NCBI GenBank assembly: GCA_947069175.1
Contig: CAMTDV010000007.1
Coordinates: 53,396,083-53,460,082, forward strand
Length of the DNA stretch: 64,000 nucleotides
Reading direction: 5' to 3'
DNA from: Scalesia atractyloides
Taxonomy: Eukaryota > Streptophyta > Magnoliopsida > Asterales > Asteraceae
Shown here: piece after piece, positions 1 to 10,226 of the stretch
Position numbering within the stretch: position 1 is the stretch's first letter
Layout of the letters: every line of letters starts with the position of its first letter
Position numbers and translations under genes: made by a program
The notes under the pieces: generated by a model
Told to the model about the DNA's origin: nothing
The model's database searches: none
Seen by the model: the letters and a program-made list of their open reading frames with translations, nothing else

Positions 1-590
1 GTTGACAACGTCACGTTCCGCTCATAGGTAATGGGAACGGTTCCGCTCATAGGTAATGGGGAACAGACGAGCCTATGATGATGTATGTACTGAAACTGAT
101 AAATTTAATCTAAACATTAACCATACAAACAATTGATACATGTTGGATACACATTTGATCATGGATATGATGAGTGCACAAGTGTTTAAATGTAATGAAT
201 AATAAGCGACACATGATACACCCCAAAATGTGATTAAAACGGGGAATTGGTAGAGATTCACTCACATTGGGTGCGTTCGTTTGATGATATGGAATGCGCA
301 CGAGTTGATCGACGAGGAATAACTAACCTAAATAATAACGAAAAAGGTACGGTAAATAATGGATTTTATTAACAATTTTAATAGGATTTTTAGATTTATT
401 GTTGTGAGTTTAAGGTCATTTTCTAACTTTAAAAATATTATTTTTAAGTATTTTTAACTGATTTTTAAATTAAATAAATAAATAAAAATATAAAAAAATG
501 TTGATTTTTTTATTGACCGTTGACCGTTGACTTTGACTGTTGACTTTGACTGTTGACCGGTTCGGACCTTGTGTATGTATGCGCTGTGTG

Positions 591-996
591 AGGTTCGAAC
601 TCGTGACCTCCCGTACGCGTGCACGCAGCTCTACCAACTGAGCTACGTGTCTAACCCGAAATATTTATGTTTTTAATTATATTTATATACTATTTAAATT
701 ATTCAGATTTCATTTATTTTAAAAAGAATTTAATTATGTCGAACCGATGCACATAACAGGTCTCGAACCTGGGACCTGTTGTTTAACATTGCACACAGTC
801 CACCGCTGGACTGTGTGTCTAACCTGGTTAAAATACTGGTTTTTATTAAACTTAACATCTTACAGCGAGTTAATACGGTTTGGTTTAAAAAAAGAACATT
901 TTTATTTCAGAGGATAGGGTCGTGTCAGGGATCGAACTCGAGACGTGCGCTGTGTGTTTGCACACAGTCCACCACTGGACTGTGTGTCTAACCCGG
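591..996 (-). repeat. Cluster of three tRNA-like hairpin modules in the E1 3' LTR
   Basis: Three modules at 591-656, 759-826 and 928-996 read on the minus strand as GGTTAGACAC, then a long hairpin, then about 25-35 nt, then a box B (AGTTCGAACCT, GGTTCGAGACC, AGTTCGATCCC). The hairpins are CACGCAGCTC/GAGCTACGTG (622-649), CACACAGTCCA/TGGACTGTGTG (792-817) and the same arms at 961-986. The first module has a textbook box A, TAGCTCAGTTGG. They look like degenerate tRNA copies with an elongated D-arm. No acceptor stem or anticodon arm is convincing, so they are not called as tRNA genes. Confidence 0.7.
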
Positions 997-1577
997 TATA
1001 TTTACTGATTTTAAATTCCTATAAACTCATTTCAACTTCATCTTCTTCATTCATGAATACTGACAACCGATTCTTGACAGTTCTTGTTTAAATCATTCAT
1101 CTAACATATAACTGACTGAAATGAAATAGATAGAGAGGGTTTTGGAAATGAATGTACCGCAACAGATGTTTTCTCAGAGATCCGGCAAAGGTCGTCGGCT
1201 CTGATTTATGAATTCCGTCTGATTGAATCAATTAACAGTTTTGATCGATTAGTTGTGAAATTGAGTTGCTAAACAAGGATTATTAGAAGGGTTAGATGAT
1301 TGTACCGATTCACAGTGTGATTTCGGAAATTTCCAGAGATTTTCCGGCGAGTGCAGATTATCCGGCAACGTCGTCGGGATTGATTCTGGTTGATGGATTG
1401 AAGTTAGTATAAGTCTAACAATGGATTGAAGGAGAAAGGGTCGAGCGATTTACCGATTTGATGTAAGTCTTGGTTTTCCGGCGAAAGTCTGGCGTTTGAA
1501 GAATATCTCCGGCGAGTGCAATTGATTCGAGAAATGGTGCGATTTTGAGCGAAATGATTTCCAGAGACTTGAGTGTG

Positions 1578-1586
1578 TATTTATAG
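1578..1586 (-). promoter_or_regulatory. TATA box of the E1 3' LTR
   Basis: The minus strand reads CTATAAATA in a GC-richer setting, about 515 bp from the LTR start at 2100. This is the expected place for an LTR core promoter. The three tRNA-like modules lie downstream of it, in the presumed R/U5 part. Confidence 0.6.
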
Positions 1587-1844
1587 GGAAGAATCAAGAT
1601 GAATTGGGTCTGAATTTAGTCTTGATTCGTGGTCAGCCTTTCTCCGGCGGTTATGACTGATGTCGCGGGATTAGACATCGGTTATAACCAATGTCGATGT
1701 TAATACGTGCGTTAAGTCAAAGGAAACCGTCGATAATTGGCGAAATCGTCGGTATTTCCGGCGAGAGCGATTTGGGCGTGCTGTTGACCGAATTCGATTT
1801 CGAATTTTTTTATAAATGTTATTTGTTTTGATAGATGTCACAAA

Positions 1845-1917
1845 GGAGTCAAGTGGCGGAGTGGTTAAGTCTTTGTTGGTTTCATCCGGCTGACCCGGGT
1901 TCGAAACCCGGTTGCCT
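1845..1917 (+). other. tRNA-Ser/Leu-like sequence in the E1 3' LTR
   Basis: Box A TGGCGGAGTGG (1854-1864) and box B GGTTCGAAACC (1898-1908) both match pol III consensus. The T arm has a perfect CCGGG/CCCGG stem. The D-loop motif GAGTGGTTAAGTC is Ser/Leu-like. The acceptor ends AAGG and CCTT pair only partly and the anticodon arm is unclear, so this is probably a captured and decayed tRNA. It lies on the strand opposite to retrotransposon transcription, upstream of the LTR TATA box. Confidence 0.6.
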
Positions 1918-2100
1918 TCTTTCTTTTATTTAATTTATTTTTACTTTTTAATAATTATAGTTTTTAAATTCTAAAATGTTTATTAATTATGTATTGTTTA
2001 AAATTAAAATTAGTCATAAATACTCAACGAAATTTTATAACTTGATATTCGATTAATAACCGAAGCGGGTTTGGAAACACGTTTTTCGACGGATGTTACA

Positions 2101-2117
2101 GTATCCCCTACTTTTAG
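2101..2117 (-). other. E1 polypurine tract
   Basis: The minus strand reads CTAAAAGTAGGGGATAC directly before the LTR start TGTAACATCC. Position and purine content fit the plus-strand priming site of LTR retrotransposons. Confidence 0.75.
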
Positions 2118-2134
2118 AAATTTCGTCCCAAAAT

Positions 2135-2641
2135 TTAAGTAGTAGTGGTAACAGGAAAAAGATGTGGGTATTTCTCGCGCATTGAGTCTTCACGTTCCCA
2201 AGTAAACTCAGGTCCTCGTTTCGACACCCAGCGTACCCGGACGATTGGAATACGGCTTCGTCTTAAACGTTTCTCTCCGAAGTCCATAATTTCTACTAGT
2301 CTTTCAATGAAATGCATAGATTCATCGACTTGAATGTCTTCTAGAGGAATATGGAGATTTTCATCGGCGAGGCACTTCTTCAAGTTCGATACGTGGAATG
2401 TGGGATGAATTCTGTTGAGTTCTTCTGGTAGGTCAAGCTTGTATGCTACAAGTCCTACTCTTTCGAGTATCTTGAAAGGTCCTACGTAGCGTGGTGCTAG
2501 CTTGCCTTTTTGGCCAAAACGAACCACACCCTTCCATGATGATACTTTTAAAAGTACTTGGTCACCAATGTTAAACTCCAAGGGCTTTCGTCGTTTGTCT
2601 GCATAACTCTTTTGACGACTTTGTGCCGCTAGAAGATTGTT
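2135..2641 (-). pseudogene. E1 integrase C-terminus and chromodomain
   Basis: This is the last part of the E1 polyprotein. From the upstream end it shows the integrase C-terminal region (FNIGDQVLLKVSSWKG, then the GPF-type motif LAPRYVGPF), followed by IHPTFHVSNLKKCL and a chromodomain-like tail (RVRWVSKRGPEFTWE). Such a chromodomain is typical of plant chromoviruses and is thought to target insertion to particular chromatin. The reading frame matches the integrase core just upstream but is separated from it by an in-frame TGA at 2642-2644. The natural stop at 2135-2137 lies shortly before the polypurine tract, as expected for the end of pol. Confidence 0.9.
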
Positions 2642-3592
2642 TCAAATTTGATGGTTCTTGTCTGTTGTTTCTTGAATTAATTCTGGACCGGTGATTTGAG
2701 CTTCTCCAATTTCGTGCCAACATATTGGTGATCGGCACTTACGACCATATAAAGCCTCGAAAGGTGCCATGCCGATACTTGAATGATAGCTGTTGTTGTA
2801 CGAAAATTCAACTAATGGTAGATGAGCGTCCCAATTCCCTTCGAAGTCTATGACACATGCTCGAAGCATGTCTTCAAGAGTTTGGATGGTGCGTTCAGAT
2901 TGTCCATCAGTTTGAGGATGAAAAGCGGTACTGAGGTCTAATCGTGTACCCAAGGCGGCTTGTACGGCTTGCCATGTTCGTGAAGTGAAACGACCATCAC
3001 GGTCTGAAATGATGCTTAAAGGTACACCATGACGACTTACAATCTCGCTGATGTAGATGCGAGCTAACTTCTCGTTCTTGAAGTCCTCGCGAATCGGAAT
3101 GAAGTGAGCTGATTTTGTGAGACGATCAATGATTACCCATATAGTGTCATACCCACTGGAGGTGCGAGGTAACCCGGTAATGAAGTCCATGGTTATGTTT
3201 TCCCACTTCCATACAGGTATTTCAGGTTGGGTTAGAAGTCCTGAAGGTCTTTGATGTTCAGCTTTTACTTTAGAACAGGTAAGGCACTTGGATACAAAAA
3301 CAGCAATATCCTTTTTCATGCCAGGCCACCAGTAGGTGTATCGAAGGTCTTGATACATCTTGTCGGCTCCTGGGTGTACAGAGTATCGTGTTTTGTGCGC
3401 CTCATTCATAAGGAAATCACGAAGGTTATTGTGATCGGGAATCCATATGCGATCTAGATAGTACAGAATACCGTCGGATTTGGTTCCGATTTTAAGTTCT
3501 GCTCCACAAGACAGCTCCTTGCGTACGTCGTTTTCTGTTACAGAAACATGTTGAGCTTCTCGGATTCGATCTTTGATGTCGGTTATGATTTA
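2642..3592 (-). pseudogene. E1 integrase zinc finger and catalytic core
   Basis: The open frame between in-frame stops at 3590-3592 (TAA) and 2642-2644 (TGA) encodes the integrase HHCC region (paired histidines before WWPGMKKDI, then CLTC) and the catalytic core. The DDE residues are visible in MDFITGLP, SDRDGRFTS and TDGQSERT. The family inserts the cDNA copy into chromosomes. The TGA follows an ATT codon where the frame continues into the normal C-terminus, so it looks like a single CGA-to-TGA change. The upstream TAA breaks the link between RNase H and integrase. The fragment is otherwise well preserved, consistent with recent inactivation. Confidence 0.9.
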
Positions 3593-4954
3593 CGAACATA
3601 GAAGACGAATAGAGTTCGCATAACCTTTTCGACTGAGCGCATCGGCCACCACGTTTGCCCCCAGGATGATACCGAATTTCACAGTCGTAGTCATTAAGAA
3701 GTTCGACCCGTCTTCGTTGCCTCATATTCAACTCCTTTTGGTTAAAGATATGTTGGAGGCTCTTGTGGTCAGTGTATATTTCACACTTGGTACCGTAGAG
3801 GTAATGTCTCCATATCTTAAGAGCGAACACAACGGCTCCAAGTTCCAGGTCGTGGGTAGTGTAGCTCTTCTCATGAACTTTGAGTTGTCTAGAAGCGTAG
3901 GCTATCACCTTTCCTCTTTGCATTAATACACAGCCTAGTCCTTGCCCGGATGCGTTGCAATATACTACAAAGTCATCGCAACCTTCGGGGAGAGTGAGGA
4001 TAGGTGCGTCACAAAGCTTTTGCTTAAGGGTTTGAAAGGCTTCTTCTTGTTTAGGTCCCCATATGAAGGGTTTTCCTTTATGTGTCAAAGCCGTGAGTGG
4101 TACAGCAATACGGGAGAAATTTGCAATGAAACGGCGATAGTAACCCGCCAAACCAAGAAATGATCTTACTTCGGTAGGGGTACGTGGCGCTTGCCATTCC
4201 TGTACTGCTTTGATCTTTGAGGGGTCGACATGTATTCCCTTGTCATTGACGACATGTCCAAGGAATTGTACTTCTCTTAACCAGAATTCGCATTTGGAAA
4301 ATTTAGCGTAGAGCTTTTCGGTTCTTAAGAGAGTGAGGATGAGTCGAAGGTGCTGATCATGATCAAATTTAGACTTTGAGTAGATGAGGATGTCGTCGAT
4401 GAAGACTATGACAAAGCGGTCGAGATAGGGTTTGCATACTTTATTCATTAGATCCATGAATACAGCTGGGGCGTTGGTTAATCCAAATGGCATGACCATG
4501 AATTCGTAATGACCATAACGAGTTCGGAAGGCGGTCTTTGGGACGTCTTCTTCATGTACTCTGAGTTGATGATAACCAGAACGAAGGTCGATTTTTGAAA
4601 AACAGGTGGCGCCTTGAAGTTGGTCTAGAAGATCATCGATGCGAGGTAATGGGTAGCGGTTCTTGACCGTTAATTTGTTGAGTTCTCTGTAGTCGATACA
4701 CATGCGAAACGTTCCGTCTTTCTTCTTCACAAATAGAACAGGTGCACCCCAAGGCGATGAGCTAGGACGTATGAATCCTTTGTCAGTCAGCTCTTGCAGT
4801 TGACTGGCCAGCTCTTGCATTTCGGATGGGGCTAACCTATAAGGAGATTTTGCAACGGGTGTCGCTCCAGGTATAAGATCAATGCGGAATTCGACTTCTC
4901 TCACGGGAGGAAGTCCTGAAATGTCGTCAGGAAAAACTTGCAGAAAATCTTTTA
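3593..4954 (-). pseudogene. E1 reverse transcriptase and RNase H
   Basis: RT begins just after a PR-RT linker. Visible RT motifs are YRELNKLTVKNRYPLPRIDD, KIDLRSGYHQL, MPFGLTNAP and the active-site box VFIDDILIYS (FIDD). RNase H follows, with VVYCNASGQGLG, where the first catalytic residue of the usual YCDAS motif is Asn, and IYTDHKSLQHIF. The protein makes cDNA in virus-like particles. Near 3660 a run of five G where four are expected shifts the frame after the HPG motif, and the original frame carries on in the integrase reading frame. The 5' end is separated from protease by another frameshift near 4980-4990. Confidence 0.92.
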
Positions 4955-5266
4955 CTACTGGGATGTCTTCGAGTTTCTTCTCCTTGGTTTTTTGACGACA
5001 TGAGTTAGGAATGCGACATAATTCTTATGGAGATATTTTCGGGCTTGAAGACAGGACATTAATTTGAGTCCTTTCGAAGGGGTTTCTCCAAAGATTCGTA
5101 GAGTCTGACCGTTTGTAAGAGGAATGCGAATAAACTTTTCGCGGCATACAACCTCAGCATGATGTTGGCTGAGCCAGTCCATACCAATTATAATGTCGAA
5201 ACTTCCCAACTTCATAGGAATGAGGTCAACTGGAAAATCGTGATCGTTTAGAGTGAGAGTACAGTT
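4955..5266 (-). pseudogene. E1 protease C-terminal part
   Basis: This continues the aspartic protease in the same frame as gag after the TGA at 5267-5269. Residues include the flap and conserved end motif LGSFDIIIGMDWLSQHHA, typical of Ty3/gypsy proteases. The frame ends at 4955-4957 shortly after HVVKKPRRR. Comparison with E2 at 13960-14010 shows a small deletion in an A-rich stretch near 4985 that throws the PR-RT linker out of frame. Confidence 0.85.
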
Positions 5267-6802
5267 TCAGATAATGGAGTTTAATGAGACCGGTTTTCTG
5301 TCAGCTACTTCCACCGTTATGGATTCCATGAGTTTATCACGGGTTTGGTTGAGGATGGGTTCAAATTCTAAGGACACAAAACTCTTATCCGCGCCAGTAT
5401 CAAACAACATGGATGCATAACTACCATTGATGAGAAACGTACCGTTAACTACGTTGTTGTCGGCCCTAGCTTGATTGGCGTTGATGTTGAAAGCTCTTCC
5501 TCTAGCAGGTGGAGGAGCTTGGTTAGCTTGATTCACCGGATTTGCTTGAGCTTGAGCATGTATGATGTTCACCAAGCGTGGACAAGTGTTTCTATAGTGG
5601 TTTGGGTCTCCACAGTTGTAACAAGCCCGCATGGGTTGCATCATGGGATAGTTGGGTTGGTAGTAGGATTGGGCCGTATTTTGTGTAGGTGGTAGCAGTA
5701 AGGATTGTTGGGCTTGACCCACTATCTGATGGTGGGTTTGGGTTGAGGGTTGGTTGCGGTTCATACGTTGAAGTGTGCGACAGGTTTGGATGGTGTGACC
5801 TGCACGGCCACAGTTGGTGCAATATTGGTAGGGGTGTTCGGGAAAATGATGGTATTGGCAACTGGTGCATTTTGGGTATGGGCCGGAGTATGCCCTTTTG
5901 TATGGTGCAGATGAGGGGGCAATTTGGGTGATGGGTACCGCAGTGATTGGGGGGTTTGTTTGTGTGATAGCAAAGTTCTTATTGTTTCGCTTCCTCTTGC
6001 CAGCAAACTTCGAAGAGGAGACAGAATGGTTTGTAGCTTGAGCCTCAATGGGGGCTTTCTTTTTCTCCCCCTTGAATTTACCGTTTCGGGTGCGATTTTC
6101 GGTAAGTTCGGTAGCTAGTTCCATTGCAGCTTCCAGTGTTGCAGGTGAAGTGCTTAGAACCGAGTCTTGAATTTTCGAGGGGAGGCCTCGAATGTAGTGT
6201 TCAACCAAGCGGTACACTGGGGTGAACAAGTTAGGAACCATCTGATTCAGCTCAAGAAATCTTTTGTTGTAAGAAGTATGATCTCCTTCCTTTTGCTTTA
6301 GCGAGTGCAATTCATCTTCTAACCTTTTGATTTCGCTTCTTGGACAGAAGCGTCTTGTCATTATTTCCCTTAACTCTTCCCATGTTAAGGCCATTGCATC
6401 TTCGATTCCTCTCTTGCCCTTCTCTGTGTTCCACCAGGTCAGGGCTACCCCAAACAGTCTCCCGGTTGCGTAACATACCTTGCGATCCTCGGGACAATCG
6501 CAATTGAGGAAGATGTTCTCCATTTCCTCAAACCAGTGGAGGAGAGCTGTGACACCTTCGGTCCCTTCATACTTTGGGGGATCACAGGACTTGAAGTGTT
6601 TGTAGGAGCACTTTTTGGAGGGAGGGTTGGCGACGTTCTGGTCTTCTTGGTTGGGAGCGTTGGTGGGATTCGCGGTGAGAGCTTGTTGGACTTGAATTAC
6701 GATGTCAGGGAGCACCGCGGCCATTTGTTTTGCAATTTGGGTGGCCAAGCGTTCGTTTGACCTTCCTGACTTTCTACCTCCACGTAGTTGCCTAGCCGAC
6801 AT
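5267..6802 (-). pseudogene. E1 gag with N-terminal half of protease
   Basis: The 511-residue frame starts at an ATG at 6800-6802. It contains a retrotransposon gag domain (roughly residues 65-230: YEGTEGVTALLHWFEEMEN, WNTEKGKRG, TRRFCPRSEIKRLEDEL). Then comes a basic linker, a Cys-rich stretch CTSCQYHHFPEHPYQYC, two CCHC knuckles (CTNCGRAGHTIQTC, CYNCGDPNHYRNTC) and the protease active site LFDTGADKSFVS near residue 470. Gag packages the RNA; protease would cleave the polyprotein. The frame stops at TGA 5267-5269 just after SLNSII, within protease and exactly where a CGA codon would keep it open. Confidence 0.9.
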
Positions 6803-7595
6803 CTACAGGAACATACATAGGAAAATTGTGAGTTTAAGGAGTCTTTAGGTGTCATGTGTCGTTAAAAATAATAAAATAACATAATCATCAATAATGCAAC
6901 TACATCCATAGGATGTCTTGGGTTTGCTCATGTTTGGGCCTCCAATGTCCCCCATACCTTCGCCTGTATAGTCATGTGGGCCCCCACGACTATTGGCTTA
7001 GTAAGGGTTCACATTGGTGTTGGCGGTTTAACACTCGCATCACCGAATGAAAACCATGAAATATGTTTGCGAGATGTATGGTCGGAGGGTGTCCAGGTAT
7101 AGACACAATGACAACTCAAAGTGGGGTTAGCTCACACGCCGTTTGGTATAGCATGCTTTGGCCTAATAGGTCCTTCGTACTCTCATCGTTAGTCCCCAGG
7201 TAGGCAAACTGGTCCTTTATTTTGGATTTATACGAATGCCAAGCCTAGACAGGACGTTCCGACTACCGGTACTCGTACCCTTCCAGTTACTACATGCCCG
7301 TCATGAGAACTCACTTTGATGTGATTTGAAAATACAAAAATCATTGCAAAAATCATAGGAATTGTGAGGTGTGTGCTCTCATGGATATGGTATGTTATGA
7401 GGATATGATTCACGATGAGCATTGTATAATAGTATGTACTTATGAACATGCTTGTATAACATTGAATGTAACAATAAACATAAAGCATATAAACATCATG
7501 AATTTTGCATTTAACACACAAACAATTTAAAATTTCTAATCAACTATAGTATAGGCTTAAGGGTCTAATAACCTATCCTATATCCCTATAGTCAT
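6803..7595 (-). other. E1 untranslated leader
   Basis: About 790 bp between the primer site and the gag start. No coding pattern or structural RNA is evident. It contains the usual leader features only: short AT-rich stretches and no long frame in the sense direction. Confidence 0.6.
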
Positions 7596-7608
7596 GGCTC
7601 TGATACCA
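7596..7608 (-). other. E1 primer-binding site (initiator Met-tRNA)
   Basis: The minus strand reads TGGTATCAGAGCC, an exact 13-base match to the complement of the plant initiator methionine tRNA 3' end. It lies 3 nt inside the 5' LTR end (GGTGTGACA). It fixes the orientation of E1 and the inner boundary of the LTR. Confidence 0.93.
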
Positions 7609-8715
7609 ATCTGTCACACCCCGACCCGCAGCGGAATAAGAGTCGGGGCATAATTGGGTTATCACCAAAGCTCATGATGTTTACTAAATGTTTCATATTT
7701 ATTAAATTCAAATTACAACTTAATGTTCAAACCAAATTCATACAAATACAAGGAAATGAAACAAAGTAAAACAATCCAAAGTCTAAACTGATTTATTCTT
7801 CTAGGCCGTCCTATATGTTTCTTGCTTCAACTGGATCACCTGTATCATGTGTAAAAATGGGGGATTTTGGGTCAACAAAAGTTGGCGAGTGAACCTTGTT
7901 AAAAACATTTGATATTGATTTCTTATTGTATTTAATATGGAAAAATTGTGCAATAATCATATGTGAGCAAACGTATATAATCAAACAAACAATAACAAAC
8001 CACCTTGCATGAGTATATGACATGAATGACTATGTATATGTTGGCAACGTCACGTTCCGCTCATAGGTAATGGGGAACGGACGGCCTATGATGATGTATG
8101 TGTGATCAAGGCTCAATCAAACGGAGCCGATCATATGTTGACAACGTCACGTTCCGCTCATAGGTAATGGGGAACGGTTCCGCTCATAGGTAATGGGGAA
8201 CAGACGAGCCTATGATGATGTATGTACTGAAACTGATAAATTTAATCTAAACATTAACCATACAAACAATTGATACATGTTGGATACACATTTGATCATG
8301 GATATGATGAGTGCACAAGTGTTTAAATGTAATAAATAATAAGCGACACATGATACACCCCAAAATGTGATTAAAACGGGGAATTGGTAGAGATTCACTC
8401 ACATTGGGTGCGTTCGTTTGATGATATGGAATGCGCACGAGTTGATCGACGAGGAATAACTAACCTAAATAATAACGAAAAAGGTACGGTAAATAAGTGG
8501 ATTTTATTAACAATTTTAATAGGATTTTTAGATTTATTGTTGTGAGTTTAAGGTCATTTTCTAACTTTAAAAATATTATTTTTAAGTATTTTTAACTGAT
8601 TTTTAAATTAAATAAATAAATAAAAATATAAAAAAATGTTGATTTTTTTATTGACCGTTGACCGTTGACTTTGACTGTTGACCGGTTCGGACCTTGTGTA
8701 TGTATGCGCTGTGTG

Positions 8716-9120
8716 AGGTTCGAACTCGTGACCTCCCGTACGCGTGCACGCAGCTCTACCAACTGAGCTACGTGTCTAACCCGAAATATTTATGTTTTTA
8801 ATTATATTTATATACTATTTAAATTATTCAGAATTCATTTATTTTAAAAAGAATTTAATTATGTCGAACCGGTGCACATAACAGGTCTCGAACCCGGGAC
8901 CGGTTGTTTAACGTTGCACACAGTCCACCGCTGGACTGTGTGTCTAACCTGGTTAAAATACTGGTTTTTATTAAACTTAACATCTTACAGCGAGTTAATA
9001 CGGTTCGGTTTAAAAAAAGAACATTTTTATTTCAGAGGATAGGGTCGTGTCAGGGATCGAACTCGAGACGTGCGCTGTGTGTTTGCACACAGTCCACCAC
9101 TGGATTGTGTGTCTAACCCC
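8716..9120 (-). repeat. Cluster of three tRNA-like hairpin modules in the E1 5' LTR
   Basis: Copies of the left-LTR modules at 8716-8782, 8884-8951 and 9053-9120. Hairpin arms are at 8747-8774, 8917-8942 and 9086-9111; the last has one C-to-T change in its right arm. Box B motifs are at 8716, 8884 and 9053 on the minus strand. In this LTR they lie 0.6-1 kb downstream of the TATA box, so they would be part of the genomic RNA leader. Confidence 0.7.
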
Positions 9121-9704
9121 GTATATTTACTGATTTTAAATTCCTATAAACTCATTTCAACTTCATCTTCTTCATTCATGAATACTGACAACCGATTCTT
9201 GACAGTTCTTGTTTAAATCATTCATCTAACATATAACTGACTGAAATGAAATAGATAGAGAGGGTTTTGGAAATGAATGTACCGCAACAGATGTTTTTCT
9301 CAGAGCTCCGGCAAAGGTCGTCGGCTCTGATTTATGAATTCCGTCTGATTGAATCAATTAACAGTTTTGATCGATTAGTTGTGAAATTGAGTTGCTAAAC
9401 AAGGATTATCAGAAGGGTTAGATGATTGTACCGATTCACAATGTGATTTCGGAAATTTTCAGAGATTTTCCGGCGAGTGCAGATTATCCGGCAACGTCGT
9501 CTGGGATTGATTCTGGTTGATGGATTGAAGTTAGTATAAGTCTAACAATGGATTGAAGAAGAAAGGGTCGAGCGATTTACCGATTTGATGTAAGTCTCGG
9601 TTTTCCGGCGAAAGTCCGGCGTTTGAAGAATATCTCCGGCGAGTGCAATTGATTTGAGAAATGGTGCGATTTTGAGTGAAATGATTTCCAGAGACTTGAG
9701 TGTG

Positions 9705-9713
9705 TATTTATAG
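9705..9713 (-). promoter_or_regulatory. TATA box of the E1 5' LTR
   Basis: Minus-strand CTATAAATA, identical to the left LTR copy, with CACACTCAAG downstream. It is the likely core promoter for the E1 genomic transcript. Confidence 0.65.
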
Positions 9714-9969
9714 GGAAGAATCAAGATGAATTGGGTCTGAATTTAGTCTTGATTCGTGGTCAGCCTTTCTCCAGCGGTTATGACTGATGTCGCGGGATTA
9801 GACGTCGGTTATAACCGATGTCGATGTTAATACGTGCGTTAAGTCAAAGGAAACCGTCGATAATTGGCGAAATCGTCGGTATTTCCGGCGAGAGCGATTT
9901 GGGCGTGCTGTTGACCGAATTCGATTTCGAATTTTTTTATAAATGTTATTAGTTTTGATAGATGTCACA

Positions 9970-10045
9970 AAGGAGTCAAGTGGCGGAGTGGTTAAGTCTT
10001 TGTTGGTTTCATCCGGCTGACCCGGGTTCGAAACCCGGCAGCCTT
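9970..10045 (+). other. tRNA-Ser/Leu-like sequence in the E1 5' LTR
   Basis: Second copy of the sequence at 1845-1917, with the same box A and box B and the same perfect T stem. It ends CGGCAGCCTT where the other copy has CGGTTGCCTT, the only difference noted. It points away from E1 and toward E2. Confidence 0.6.
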
Positions 10046-10226
10046 CTTTCTTTTATTTAATTTATTTTTACTTTTTAATAATTATAGTTTTTAAATTCTA
10101 AAATGTTTATTAATTATGTATTGTTTAAAATTAAAATTAGTCATAAATACTCAACGAAATTTTATAACTTGATATTCGATTAATAACCGAAGCGGGTTTG
10201 GAAACACGTTTTTCGACGGATGTTAC

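Larger units (their letters stand above)
1..2100 (-). repeat. E1 3' LTR (truncated by window start)
   Basis: Direct repeat of 8137-10226. It ends on the plus strand at GATGTTACA (2100), so the minus-strand LTR begins TGTAACATCC, next to the polypurine tract. It carries a minus-strand TATA box near 1582, three tRNA-like modules (591-996) and a tRNA-Ser-like module on the other strand (1845-1917). Differences from the other LTR are mostly C/T or G/A, plus a 12-bp extra copy of a GACTTTGACTGTT unit near 535. The motif GTTCC-GCTCATAGGTAATGGG-GAAC is repeated at its left end. Confidence 0.93.
1..10226 (-). mobile_element. E1: Tekay-like Ty3/gypsy chromovirus, nearly complete but inactive
   Basis: The window opens inside the 3' LTR of a minus-strand element. 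Reading the minus strand from the right, the order is 5' LTR, primer site, gag, protease, RT, RNase H, integrase, chromodomain, polypurine tract and 3' LTR, which is the Ty3/gypsy order. Positions 1-2100 align with 8137-10226, so the first 525 bp of the left LTR (in plus coordinates) lie outside the window. By eye the LTRs differ at about 24 substitutions plus a few indels over 2.1 kb, about 1%, so the insertion is recent. The polyprotein has at least two frameshifts and three in-frame stops. The chromodomain after integrase places it in the chromoviruses; Tekay/Del is the best guess from its layout. The right flank is E2 LTR sequence, so E1 probably inserted into E2. Confidence 0.93.
7612..10226 (-). 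repeat. E1 5' LTR, complete, about 2.6 kb
   Basis: The plus strand starts TGTCACACCCCGACC at 7612, next to the primer site, and ends GATGTTAC at 10225, followed by G. The left LTR has the canonical A at that place, so the terminal TG of this copy may be mutated. It contains the TATA box at 9705-9713, so U3 is about 510 bp and R plus U5 about 2.1 kb. An ORF-free, AT-rich central block (8460-8650) precedes three tRNA-like modules (8716-9120). A 50-bp motif around the sequence GTTCCGCTCATAGG is duplicated at 8040 and 8137. Confidence 0.93.

Noticed and set aside
591..656. Functional tRNA gene on the minus strand
   Set aside because: Boxes A and B are good, but there is no proper acceptor stem or anticodon arm, and no terminator run at the right place.
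5471..6118. Overlapping plus-strand frames opposite E1 gag
   Set aside because: Mirror frames of the gag codons with no start context or protein motifs.
2135..6802. An integrated plant pararetrovirus (caulimovirid)
   Set aside because: RT and RNase H could suggest it, but LTRs, an integrase with chromodomain and the absence of movement protein make it a Ty3/gypsy element.
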